Source: an uncultured Erythrobacter sp. (GTDB lineage Bacteria; Pseudomonadota; Alphaproteobacteria; Sphingomonadales; Sphingomonadaceae). From it: 64,000 nt of DNA. Location of the stretch: NCBI RefSeq assembly GCF_958304185.1, contig NZ_OY284433.1:496001-560000 (forward strand), in the 5' to 3' direction. Position 1 is the first letter of the stretch. The number at the start of each line of letters is the position of its first letter. The notes beneath the pieces are model-generated. The model was not told the DNA's origin, searched no databases, and saw only the letters and a program-made list of their open reading frames with translations. Made by a program: the position numbers and the translations under genes. This document shows, in pieces, positions 56,975-64,000 of the stretch.

Positions 56975-59035
56975 TTACTCCAGTTCGAGGATCACCGCGT
57001 CCACCGCAAGGCTCTCGCCCTCGGCCGCATTGATCTTGGCGATCACACCTTCCTTCTCGGCGCGCAAGATGTTCTCCATCTTCATCGCTTCGACCGTGGC
57101 GAGCGGCTGGCCCGGCTGCACCGTCTCACCCTCGGCCACGTGGAGCTTCACGAGCATTCCCGGCATGGGGCAGATCAGCAGGCGCGACAGATCAGGCGGG
57201 ACCTTTTCGAGCATCAGCGATTCGTGCCGTGCCAGCCTGAGCGGCAAGACCAGCGCGGTGTGCGCAGCACCGCGGGTGGTCACCTTCCAGTGATTGCCGA
57301 GACGCTCAACGATCAGACCATAGCTGCAACCGAGTCCATCAGTCGCGGTCGCCTGCACCATGCCGGGCATCCAGTCACAGGTGCCTTCGACCCGCACGCC
57401 GTCGACCATAGCGTGACCATCGCCAAGGATGACTTCAAAGCGCTGATCGCCCAGCTTCACCAGCCATTCGCTCGCCACGCGCTGGACGCCAGGGCGTCCA
57501 TCATCACCGTCCAGCTGGCCGGAGATGCGCCGCGCGCGGCTTTGCAGGGTGAATTCATTGCCCGCGCAGACTGCGGCGAGCAGGCGGTTCAGCTCGACAC
57601 TGGTGGCTGCGCCGTGGAACCCATCGGGATATTCCTCGGCAATGAAGCCGGTGGTCAGCTCGCCCGAGCGGAAGCGCGGGTGCTGCATGATCGCGGAGAG
57701 GAAATCGACATTGTGGCCGAGGCCCTTGATGCGGAAATTGTCGAGCGCTTCGATCTGGAGGTCGGCCGCCTCGTCGCGGGTCGGTGCCCAGGTGATCAGC
57801 TTGGCGATCATCGGATCGTAGAAGCGCGAAACCTCGCCGCCTTCGTAAACGCCGTCGTCGACGCGCACCGAGCCAGTGCCACGCGCCACCCCGCGCCGTG
57901 CCTTGCCTGCGACCGTCTCATCCTCAGTCCAGCCAGCCAGCGGCGGTGAATACTGCACCAACCGCCCGGTGGAGGGCAGGAAGCCGCGATAGGGGTCTTC
58001 GGCATAGACGCGGTTTTCGATGGCCCAGCCGTCGATCCCGATATCGTCCTGCGTCATGGCGAGCTTCTCGCCCGCTGCCACGCGGATCATCTGTTCGACC
58101 AGATCGATACCGGTGATCGCTTCGGTGACGGGGTGTTCGACCTGAAGCCGGGTGTTCATTTCGAGGAAGTAGAAGCTCTCTCCCGTCGGGTCTGCGCCGG
58201 AGACGATAAGCTCGACAGTACCCGCCGAATAGTAGCCCACTGCCCGCGCAAGAGCGACGCATTGCTCGCCCATTGCCTTGCGCATCTTGGGCGTGACGAA
58301 GGGTGACGGCGCTTCCTCGACCACCTTTTGATGACGGCGCTGGATCGAACATTCGCGCTCGTTGAGGTAAAGGATATTGCCGTGCTGATCGCCGAGGATC
58401 TGGATTTCGATGTGGCGCGGATTGAGGATGAATTTCTCGATGAAGACGCGGTCATCACCGAAGGAGTTGAGGCCTTCGCGCTTCACACTTTCAAAGCCTT
58501 CGCGCACGTCGGCCTCGTTGTAGGCAAGGCGCATCCCCTTGCCCCCGCCGCCGGCGCTGGCTTTCATCATCACCGGATAGCCGATCTCGTTGGAGATGCT
58601 TACCGCGTGCTCGGTATCGTCGATCTCGCCGACAAAGCCGGGGACGACATTGACGCCCGCCTGCATGGCGAGTTTCTTGGATTCAATCTTGTCCCCCATC
58701 GCGGCAATCGCACCGACCGGCGGGCCGATGAAGGCGATGTTTTCCTTGGCAAGTGCCTCCGCAAAGGAGGTGCGTTCCGACAGGAAGCCGTAGCCGGGGT
58801 GGACAGCCTCTGCGCCGGTTTGCTTGCAGGCAGCGATGATCTTGTCAGCGATTAGGTAGGATTCGGCCGCAGGCGACGGCCCGATGTGCACCGCTTCGTC
58901 AGCCATCGCCACGAAGGGCGCGCGGGCATCGGCATCGGAATAGACCGCGACGGTCTTGATCCCCATTTTCCGGGCGGTGGTCATAACCCGGCAGGCGATT
59001 TCGCCGCGGTTGGCAATCAGGATTTTCGAGAACAA
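56975..59035 (-). CDS. pccA: propionyl-CoA carboxylase alpha subunit (biotin carboxylase and biotin carrier)
   Basis: About 686 aa. The biotin carboxylase part has KILIANRGEIACRV, the ATP loop KASAGGGGKGMR, and EMNTRLQVEHPVTE. A linker domain follows, and the C-terminal biotin carrier has the biotinylated Lys in VEAMKMENIL. Propionyl- or methylcrotonyl-CoA carboxylases share this architecture; the methylmalonyl-CoA mutase nearby supports propionyl-CoA. The start is TTG 59035 (family start MFSKILIANRGEI), with GAGAGG 9 nt upstream; another TTG at 59044 is too close to the site. Confidence 0.93.
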   Translation of the reverse strand: MFSKILIANRGEIACRVMTTARKMGIKTVAVYSDADARAPFVAMADEAVHIGPSPAAESYLIADKIIAACKQTGAEAVHPGYGFLSERTSFAEALAKENIAFIGPPVGAIAAMGDKIESKKLAMQAGVNVVPGFVGEIDDTEHAVSISNEIGYPVMMKASAGGGGKGMRLAYNEADVREGFESVKREGLNSFGDDRVFIEKFILNPRHIEIQILGDQHGNILYLNERECSIQRRHQKVVEEAPSPFVTPKMRKAMGEQCVALARAVGYYSAGTVELIVSGADPTGESFYFLEMNTRLQVEHPVTEAITGIDLVEQMIRVAAGEKLAMTQDDIGIDGWAIENRVYAEDPYRGFLPSTGRLVQYSPPLAGWTEDETVAGKARRGVARGTGSVRVDDGVYEGGEVSRFYDPMIAKLITWAPTRDEAADLQIEALDNFRIKGLGHNVDFLSAIMQHPRFRSGELTTGFIAEEYPDGFHGAATSVELNRLLAAVCAGNEFTLQSRARRISGQLDGDDGRPGVQRVASEWLVKLGDQRFEVILGDGHAMVDGVRVEGTCDWMPGMVQATATDGLGCSYGLIVERLGNHWKVTTRGAAHTALVLPLRLARHESLMLEKVPPDLSRLLICPMPGMLVKLHVAEGETVQPGQPLATVEAMKMENILRAEKEGVIAKINAAEGESLAVDAVILELE

Positions 59036-59138
59036 GGCGGACAACCTCTCGTGCAGATGCTTAATCTTCTGCTCGGGCTATGCCGAGGGTTTGCGGATGC
59101 TGCAAGCTAGCGGATTTGGGGCGTCCCAGTTCGTGCTT

Positions 59139-59164
59139 CGTCACCCCCCTGCGCGGGGATGACG
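59139..59164. repeat. palindromic intergenic element 1
   Basis: CGTCA-x-CCCC and GGGG-x-TGACG arms flank CTGCGC, the kind of short GC palindrome scattered between genes in sphingomonads. It lies just past the DUF3445 stop. Confidence 0.7.
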
Positions 59165-59174
59165 GTGACAGGCG

Positions 59175-59966
59175 CTATGCCGCCACGCGCTCCGCGTAGC
59201 CGATCAGGCTCCCCGCATAGGCAGGCGCGCCGCGCCGGTCGCCCTCGCCGCTGACGAGGGTCTGCACGGCTTTGCCCAACATGGCGATGTTGGCGGGTGA
59301 GAGCTTGCCGAGCGGTTCAACGTAAATCCCGATGCCAAACAGGATCGCGCCCGTTTGCGGCAGGCGGCGCAAGGTCTGCCGTTCGGAGCGAACGAACAGG
59401 GTTTCGCCTGCGTTCTCGGTCGTGACATGAGCGAAGGCCTGTTGCGGCGGTCGGTCGGGGAGCCATCGGCGCGCGCCCGTTGCCGCGATGAACCAGTTGC
59501 AGCGGGCGTAGATCGGGCCGGGCCGGAGCGTCTCCATGAAGCGGTCAACCCCGGTCGCGAGTTGCTCCTCATAGCCCGCGATGGGCGCATGGAGCGCGCG
59601 CAACGGCAAGCCGATTTTTTCGGCGGGGTGCCAATCGGAGGGCCATGCCACCGCCGCGCCGATCAGGCGGTAGACTTCCTCGCCTTCGCGCTTGGTGAGC
59701 AGGCAGAGGTCTTCGTGAGCGGCCAGCGCCGCTTCGGGGAGCGCGCCATCCACGCCCAGCATCGCAGCCAATTCGCGGCCCGGCGCATCAACTTCGGGCG
59801 TCAGTTGCACGCCCTGTGGCCACTCGGCAAACCCAGCGGCCCGCGCTGCCAGATCAGGCGCGGGTTGAAGCCACTCATGCTCCTCCAGCTTCACCAGCCC
59901 CATGCGCAATTGCCCACCCCCGCGCGCTTTGGGTAGCAGGGAGTCGACGGAGAAGCCTAAACTCAT
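59175..59966 (-). CDS. DUF3445-family protein (heme-dependent oxidative N-demethylase-like)
   Basis: 263 aa. LVKLEEHEWLQPAPDLAARAAGFAE near the start and RSERQTLRRLPQTGAILFGIGIYVEPL toward the end fit the DUF3445 family, of which characterised members are heme enzymes that demethylate small amines. Histidines in EEHEWL and in WHPAEKI are candidate ligands but I cannot say which. No signal peptide. ATG 59966. It is followed by palindrome 1 and precedes pccA on the same strand. Confidence 0.8.
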   Translation of the reverse strand: MSLGFSVDSLLPKARGGGQLRMGLVKLEEHEWLQPAPDLAARAAGFAEWPQGVQLTPEVDAPGRELAAMLGVDGALPEAALAAHEDLCLLTKREGEEVYRLIGAAVAWPSDWHPAEKIGLPLRALHAPIAGYEEQLATGVDRFMETLRPGPIYARCNWFIAATGARRWLPDRPPQQAFAHVTTENAGETLFVRSERQTLRRLPQTGAILFGIGIYVEPLGKLSPANIAMLGKAVQTLVSGEGDRRGAPAYAGSLIGYAERVAA

Positions 59967-59973
59967 CCTATAT

Positions 59974-60061
59974 CCCCGCCCCGGGCTTGACCCGGGGTCT
60001 CGCTGCCTTCCCTAGGACCACGCGCGAGAAAGCGGGGCCCCGGGTCAGGCCCGGGGCGGGG
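59974..60061. repeat. palindromic intergenic element 2, 24-bp inverted repeat
   Basis: Arms at 59974-59997 and 60038-60061 are 24 bp with one mismatch, separated by 40 bp. Each arm also contains an internal CCCGGG-CTTGA-CCCGGG-type palindrome. It lies between two minus-strand genes and would fold into a very stable cruciform or mRNA stem-loop. Confidence 0.9.
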
Positions 60062-60075
60062 GGATAGGGCAAATA

Positions 60076-60909
60076 TCACCTCTCCCCTCCCCGTCGCTCG
60101 CACCTCAGCACCATCCCGAATTCCTCCAGCCAATCCGCCTTGGTCGGCAGCAGATATTGCAGCGCTTCTGGCAGCAAGCCGTGCAAGCTGGTGGCATGAC
60201 GCAACTGCTTGCGGCGGTCGGAGAAGCAATAAGGCTGCTCGGTCGGGAGCACTCCCAGCAGCCGCATCATCCCGCTCTCGGTCGCGCCGCCTTCATCCGC
60301 GAGACTGAGGTAGAGCGGCGGGCGCTTTGCGTCGCCCAAGGCGCGGCGGCTCAGAGCCTCGCTATCCCATTGCAGGCTCGGCGAGATCGCGGCGTAGCCG
60401 GTGAACAGCGCAGGGCTCTCAGCCCAAGTCTCGACCACGAAATGCCCCGCCGCGCTCTCGCCGACCAGAAACGCAGTGCCATCGTGGCGATAGCGCGCCT
60501 CAATCATCGGCTTGACGGTGTCGGCCAGCCATTGGCGGAACGCGGCGCTCTCGCCAGCGCTTGGCCACCGCTTGCGCTCGTCTGGGTCGGCAGAGGGCGG
60601 GAGCAGCTCGCGCTGGCGGTCCTTGGTCTCGATCCCGACGATGATCGCGTCTTGACTGCGTCCCCACAGCGCACCCCAGCGCATCAGACCCGCGCCCATC
60701 ATCAGGTCCTGCTTCATCGCCCCGTCGAGCAGGTAGATCACCGGCCAGCGTTTGTCAGGTTCAGCCGCGTAGTCGGGCGGGAGGATGATGTTGACCTGCC
60801 GCTCGGCCCCCACTGCCTCCAGCACCACCGTCTCGCCGATGGTGAGCGGCTGCGGTTCCGATGCGGGGGAGGCGGCGAGCGCGGCGGCAACGAGGAATGC
60901 GAAGGTCAT
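60076..60909 (-). CDS. exported alpha/beta hydrolase (esterase D/Fes-like)
   Basis: 277 aa. A signal peptide (FLVAAALAASPASEP) leads an alpha/beta hydrolase: RQVNIILPPDYAAEP, WPVIYLLDGA, the nucleophile elbow VGESAAGHFVVETW (Ser in GESAAG) and ISPSLQWDSEAL. DxxG near the end and a His in LHGLLPE could finish the triad. This family includes siderophore esterases and S-formylglutathione hydrolases; which reaction is unknown. ATG 60909. Confidence 0.82.
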   Translation of the reverse strand: MTFAFLVAAALAASPASEPQPLTIGETVVLEAVGAERQVNIILPPDYAAEPDKRWPVIYLLDGAMKQDLMMGAGLMRWGALWGRSQDAIIVGIETKDRQRELLPPSADPDERKRWPSAGESAAFRQWLADTVKPMIEARYRHDGTAFLVGESAAGHFVVETWAESPALFTGYAAISPSLQWDSEALSRRALGDAKRPPLYLSLADEGGATESGMMRLLGVLPTEQPYCFSDRRKQLRHATSLHGLLPEALQYLLPTKADWLEEFGMVLRCERRGGER

Positions 60910-60918
60910 TATCTACTC

Positions 60919-61002
60919 CCGTCACCCCAGCGGAAGCTGGGGCCTAGAGCTGCGAAGTGCAGCGCGTGACGCCCTAGGTCCCAGCTTCCGCTGGGGTGAC
61001 GG
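60919..61002. repeat. palindromic intergenic element 3, 29-bp inverted repeat
   Basis: Arms at 60919-60947 and 60974-61002 are 29 bp with one mismatch, 26 bp apart; the spacer holds a smaller GCTGC/GCAGC palindrome. The GTCACCCCAGC core is the type seen repeatedly in sphingomonad intergenic regions. Confidence 0.9.
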
Positions 61003-61013
61003 AAAAAGCACGA

Positions 61014-62021
61014 TCACTCCGCCGCGACCGCCGCTTTACACGCGCGCGCCGGTTCCTCGCCTTGCAGCGGGGTGAGGCCCAGTTTCGCAAACAGCGCGTC
61101 GTCCTTGTCATCTCCCGCATTGGGCGCGGTCAGCAGCTTGTCGCCGGTGAAGATCGAATTCGCGCCCGCGAGGAAGCACAGGGCCTGCGTCGCCTCGGAC
61201 ATCGATTCGCGCCCCGCCGAAAGCCGCACCATCGAGCGCGGCATGGTGACGCGGGCGACGGCGACGGTGCGGACGAACTCGATATCGTCGATCTTCGCTA
61301 GCGGCGTGTCGGCCAGCATGTTGCCCAGCACTGTCCCCTTCACCGGCACCAGCGCGTTGACCGGCACGCTTTCGGGGTGCTGCGGCAGGGTGGCGAGGGT
61401 GTGGACGAAGCCCACCCGGTCCTCCCGCGTCTCCCCCATGCCGACGATCCCGCCAGAGCACACATTGATCCCGGCCTTGCGCACGTGATCGAGCGTGTCC
61501 AATCGGCACTGGAAATCGCGGGTGGAGATAACACGCTCGTAATACTCCGGCGAGCTGTCGATATTGTGGTTGTAATAGTCGAGCCCCGCCTCGGCCAGCT
61601 GTGCTGCCTGATGCGGTTCGAGCATCCCCAGCGTCATGCAGGTTTCCAGCCCCATGTCGCGCACGCCCTTCACGATTTCGACAATCGCAGGCATGTCGCG
61701 GTCCTTGGGATTGCGCCACGCTGCACCCATGCAGAACCGCTGCGAGCCTGCATCCTTCGCCTGGGCCGCGCGCTGGAGCACGGCTTGCACGTCCATCAGC
61801 TTGGTCGCCTCAACGCCGGAATCCGCGCTGACCGACTGCGAGCAATAGCCGCAATCCTCCGGACACCCGCCGGTCTTGATGCTGAGCAAGGTGCACAGCT
61901 GGACTTGCGTGGGCGGATGGAATTCACGGTGGACGCTGGCGGCCTGGAACAGCAGTTCGGTGAAAGGCAGGTCGAAGAGGCCTGCGATTTCGATGCGGGT
62001 CCAGTCGGTGCGGGGGGTCAT
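61014..62021 (-). CDS. bioB: biotin synthase
   Basis: 335 aa. Radical SAM enzyme inserting sulfur into dethiobiotin. The CX3CX2C cluster is in [13 protein letters not shown], ahead of [28 protein letters not shown] and GIVGMGE. The product biotin is the prosthetic group of PccA and AccB. ATG 62021 overlaps the DMT transporter gene as ATGA; no bioFDA is in the window. Confidence 0.97.
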   Translation of the reverse strand: MTPRTDWTRIEIAGLFDLPFTELLFQAASVHREFHPPTQVQLCTLLSIKTGGCPEDCGYCSQSVSADSGVEATKLMDVQAVLQRAAQAKDAGSQRFCMGAAWRNPKDRDMPAIVEIVKGVRDMGLETCMTLGMLEPHQAAQLAEAGLDYYNHNIDSSPEYYERVISTRDFQCRLDTLDHVRKAGINVCSGGIVGMGETREDRVGFVHTLATLPQHPESVPVNALVPVKGTVLGNMLADTPLAKIDDIEFVRTVAVARVTMPRSMVRLSAGRESMSEATQALCFLAGANSIFTGDKLLTAPNAGDDKDDALFAKLGLTPLQGEEPARACKAAVAAE

Positions 62022-62479
62022 AAGGGCTTCCTAGCGAGATAAAGCCCGAAGGCCATGATCGCGATGCCGAGCAGCCGCCGCGGTGTCAAACTGCTTTGGA
62101 TCGCCCCCAGCCACCCGAAGTGGTCAATCGCAGCGGCCGCAACGATCTGCCCCAGCAACACGAAAAAAATCGCATTACCCAGCCCGATGCGGGGGGCAGC
62201 GAATGTCACCGACACGCCGTAGAACAGGATGAAGACCGCCCCGAACCAAACGTAAGGAACGTCGAAATGCAAGGCTGCCCTTTGGGGCAACCCGGTCGCA
62301 GCGAGCAAGGCCACGGCGATGATCAACCCCACTGCAAAGGCAGCAGCGGTTGCCGCAATGGGGCCTCCCAGTTGCTTGCTCAGTCCGGAATTAAAAGCAG
62401 CAAAGACCGGTATGCCAATCCCGGCAGCGAACATCATCGCGGCGATGGGCAAGAAAGCACTGGATTGCGGTGCGCTCAC
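62018..62479 (-). CDS. DMT-superfamily small transporter (DUF606/YdcZ-like)
   Basis: 153 aa, four to five hydrophobic helices. [34 protein letters not shown] and [25 protein letters not shown] fit the DUF606/YdcZ family of drug/metabolite transporters, which act as dimers. The substrate is unknown. ATGA overlaps on both sides tie it to bioB and methylmalonyl-CoA mutase, so a role in the same metabolism, for example moving a biotin or acyl metabolite, is possible but inferred. Confidence 0.8.
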   Translation of the reverse strand: MSAPQSSAFLPIAAMMFAAGIGIPVFAAFNSGLSKQLGGPIAATAAAFAVGLIIAVALLAATGLPQRAALHFDVPYVWFGAVFILFYGVSVTFAAPRIGLGNAIFFVLLGQIVAAAAIDHFGWLGAIQSSLTPRRLLGIAIMAFGLYLARKPL

Positions 62480-64000
62480 TCCGCCGCCTCGTCCAGCCCT
62501 TCGCCGAGCGGCGGCATATTATGGCCGAGCAGCACGAGAATATCCGCTGCGCACTCCACCACATTGGAGCCGGGGCCGTAAATCCCCTGCACCCCCGCCT
62601 CGCGCAGATAGTCATAGTCCTGCGGCGGGATCACGCCGCCTGCGGTGACCTTGATGTCGCCGCGACCGGCTTCGCGCAGGAGCCGGATCAGTTCGGGGAT
62701 TAGGGTCTTGTGGCCCGCCGCAAGGGATGACGCGCCGACCACGTCGACATCGTGTTCCAGCGCCATTGCGACGGATTCCTCGGGCGTCTGGAACAGCGGG
62801 CCGGAGACGACCTCAAAACCCATGTCACCGAACGCGCTGGCGATCACGTTCGCGCCGCGGTCGTGCCCGTCTTGACCCATCTTGGCGATCATGATGCGGG
62901 GCTTGCGGCCCAACCGGCGGCCCACCGCCTCGACGCCGTCGGTGACCTGCGCCCAGCGGCGGTCGAATTCATAGGCGCTGGCATAGACCCCGCTGACCGG
63001 CGCGGGCGTGGCATCGTGGCGGCCGAAGACCTCTTCCATCGCCGAGGAAATCTCGCCCAGCGTCGCGTCATGGCGCGCGGCGGCAACCGCCAGCGCCAGC
63101 ACGTTTTCGCCATCCGCGCAGCCCGCCGTCAGCGCCGCAAGCGCTGCACGGCACGCCGCCTCATCGCGCCCTTCGCGCACCTTGGCGAGGCGAGCGATCT
63201 GGCCGATGCGGACCATCTGGTTATCGACCTCGAGGGTCTCAAGCGCGTCCTCGGTCTCCTTGCGGTACTTGTTGACGCCGACGATCACCGTCTCGCCCAT
63301 GTCGACCTTGGTCTGCTTTTCCGCGGCCGCACGTTCGATCGCGGCCTTGGGCGCGCCGGTGGCGACATAGGCGGTCATTCCGCCTGCAGAGTCCACCTCG
63401 GCCATCATCGCCTCGGCCTCAGCCACCAGCGTAGCCGTCAGCGCCTCGATATAGTGCGAGCCGCCGAGCGGATCGACGACGTTGCAGATGCCGCTTTCCT
63501 CTTGAAGCACCAGCTGCGTGTTCCGCGCAATTCGCGCGCTGAAATCGGTGGGCAGCGCGATGGCTTCGTCCAGCGCATTGGTGTGGAGCGACTGGGTGCC
63601 GCCCAGCACCGCCGCCATCGCTTCAACCGTGGTGCGGATGACGTTGTTGTAGGGGTCCTGCTCCTGCAAGCTTACGCCCGAGGTCTGGCAGTGGGTGCGC
63701 AACATCTTGGAGCGTTCGTCCTTCGCGCCCAGATCGTCCATCACCTTGTACCACAGCGTGCGCGCGGCGCGCAGTTTGGCGATCTCCATGAAGAAGTTCA
63801 TGCCGATGCCGAAGAAGAAGCTGAGGCGGCCCGCGAAGGCGTCGATGTCGAGCCCGGCCGCCATCGCGCGGCTCGCATATTCCTTGCCGTCGGCGATGGT
63901 GAAGGCGAGCTCCTGCACCGCGGTCGCCCCGGCTTCGTGCATGTGATAGCCCGAGATCGAAATCGAGTTGAATTTCGGCATGTTGGCCGAGGTATATGCG
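62476..64000 (-). CDS. scpA: methylmalonyl-CoA mutase, C-terminal part, cut by window edge
   Basis: At least 508 residues; the N-terminus lies to the right of the window. The catalytic barrel shows FNSISISGYHMHEAGATAVQELAFT and GGTQSLHTNALDEA, and the B12-binding domain has KMGQDGHDRGANVIA with the His that ligates cobalamin. It isomerises methylmalonyl-CoA and succinyl-CoA, completing propionyl-CoA use after PccA. The stop overlaps the DMT gene start as ATGA. Confidence 0.95.
   Translation of the reverse strand, partial: AYTSANMPKFNSISISGYHMHEAGATAVQELAFTIADGKEYASRAMAAGLDIDAFAGRLSFFFGIGMNFFMEIAKLRAARTLWYKVMDDLGAKDERSKMLRTHCQTSGVSLQEQDPYNNVIRTTVEAMAAVLGGTQSLHTNALDEAIALPTDFSARIARNTQLVLQEESGICNVVDPLGGSHYIEALTATLVAEAEAMMAEVDSAGGMTAYVATGAPKAAIERAAAEKQTKVDMGETVIVGVNKYRKETEDALETLEVDNQMVRIGQIARLAKVREGRDEAACRAALAALTAGCADGENVLALAVAAARHDATLGEISSAMEEVFGRHDATPAPVSGVYASAYEFDRRWAQVTDGVEAVGRRLGRKPRIMIAKMGQDGHDRGANVIASAFGDMGFEVVSGPLFQTPEESVAMALEHDVDVVGASSLAAGHKTLIPELIRLLREAGRGDIKVTAGGVIPPQDYDYLREAGVQGIYGPGSNVVECAADILVLLGHNMPPLGEGLDEAAE

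Overview
The window is about 64 kb of GC-rich, gene-dense chromosomal DNA from an alphaproteobacterium, most likely Sphingomonadales and probably Erythrobacteraceae-like. This rests on family content and gene order: tsaE-amgK-murU-addB-addA-trxA, accA-xerD divergent from aroK-aroB, recG divergent from sdhE-mfd, Flp pilins, methylmalonyl-CoA pathway genes and many 4-bp ATGA gene overlaps. No 16S rRNA was available to confirm it. I see no insertion sequence, prophage, integrase-bounded island or CRISPR array, so this reads as core genome with a few unusual cassettes.

Layout. 0-1.6 kb: the start of a branched-chain 2-oxoacid dehydrogenase E1 alpha gene (cut by the window edge) and thyA, then tRNA-Pro(CGG). 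1.8-8.1 kb: a minus-strand seven-gene operon of four glycosyltransferase-like proteins, an acyl-CoA-dehydrogenase-fold protein, a PIG-L/LmbE deacetylase and a NodS-type methyltransferase. All six junctions are ATGA overlaps; this is the best candidate for an undescribed pathway. 8.2-8.7 kb: a sparse region with a possible 40-codon ORF and a 12-codon ORF whose Shine-Dalgarno lies in a hairpin and which is followed at once by a terminator. 8.7-14.7 kb: a CHASE2/EAL c-di-GMP protein, DUF3429, an SDR oxidoreductase, a COQ8/ADCK3-type ABC1 kinase and a low-molecular-weight tyrosine phosphatase. 14.7-20.6 kb: recG, sdhE and mfd. 20.7-25.2 kb: two coupled exported proteins, an EAL phosphodiesterase, NAD kinase, tRNA-Asn, a 44-aa basic protein and a TauE/SafE transporter. 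25.2-30.5 kb: secA, a small exported protein, argJ and an inositol-monophosphatase-family gene.

30.6-42.1 kb: an operon running (on the minus strand) degenerate PAS kinase, tsaE, amgK, murU, addB, addA, trxA, which joins peptidoglycan-sugar recycling, tRNA t6A synthesis and recombination repair. 42.2-44.4 kb: ahcY divergent from a Prx5-type peroxiredoxin around an AT-rich palindrome. 44.4-48.8 kb: cytochrome b with cytochrome c', an exported unknown, folE, a minimal zincin, tRNA-Arg(ACG), mutT and two Flp pilins. 48.8-56.5 kb: an M48 protease, accA, xerD, a large exported unknown with a small membrane protein, and the divergent aroK-aroB-GNAT set. 56.5-64 kb: a molybdopterin-domain-like protein, pccA, a DUF3445 protein, an esterase, bioB, a DMT transporter and methylmalonyl-CoA mutase (cut by the right edge). 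Together pccA, bioB and the mutase describe biotin- and B12-dependent propionyl-CoA catabolism. Three palindromic repeat elements lie between 59.1 and 61.0 kb.

Starts were chosen from Shine-Dalgarno spacing, ATGA/GTGA overlaps with the upstream gene, and family N-termini. All functional calls come from reading motifs by eye; no database search was run.
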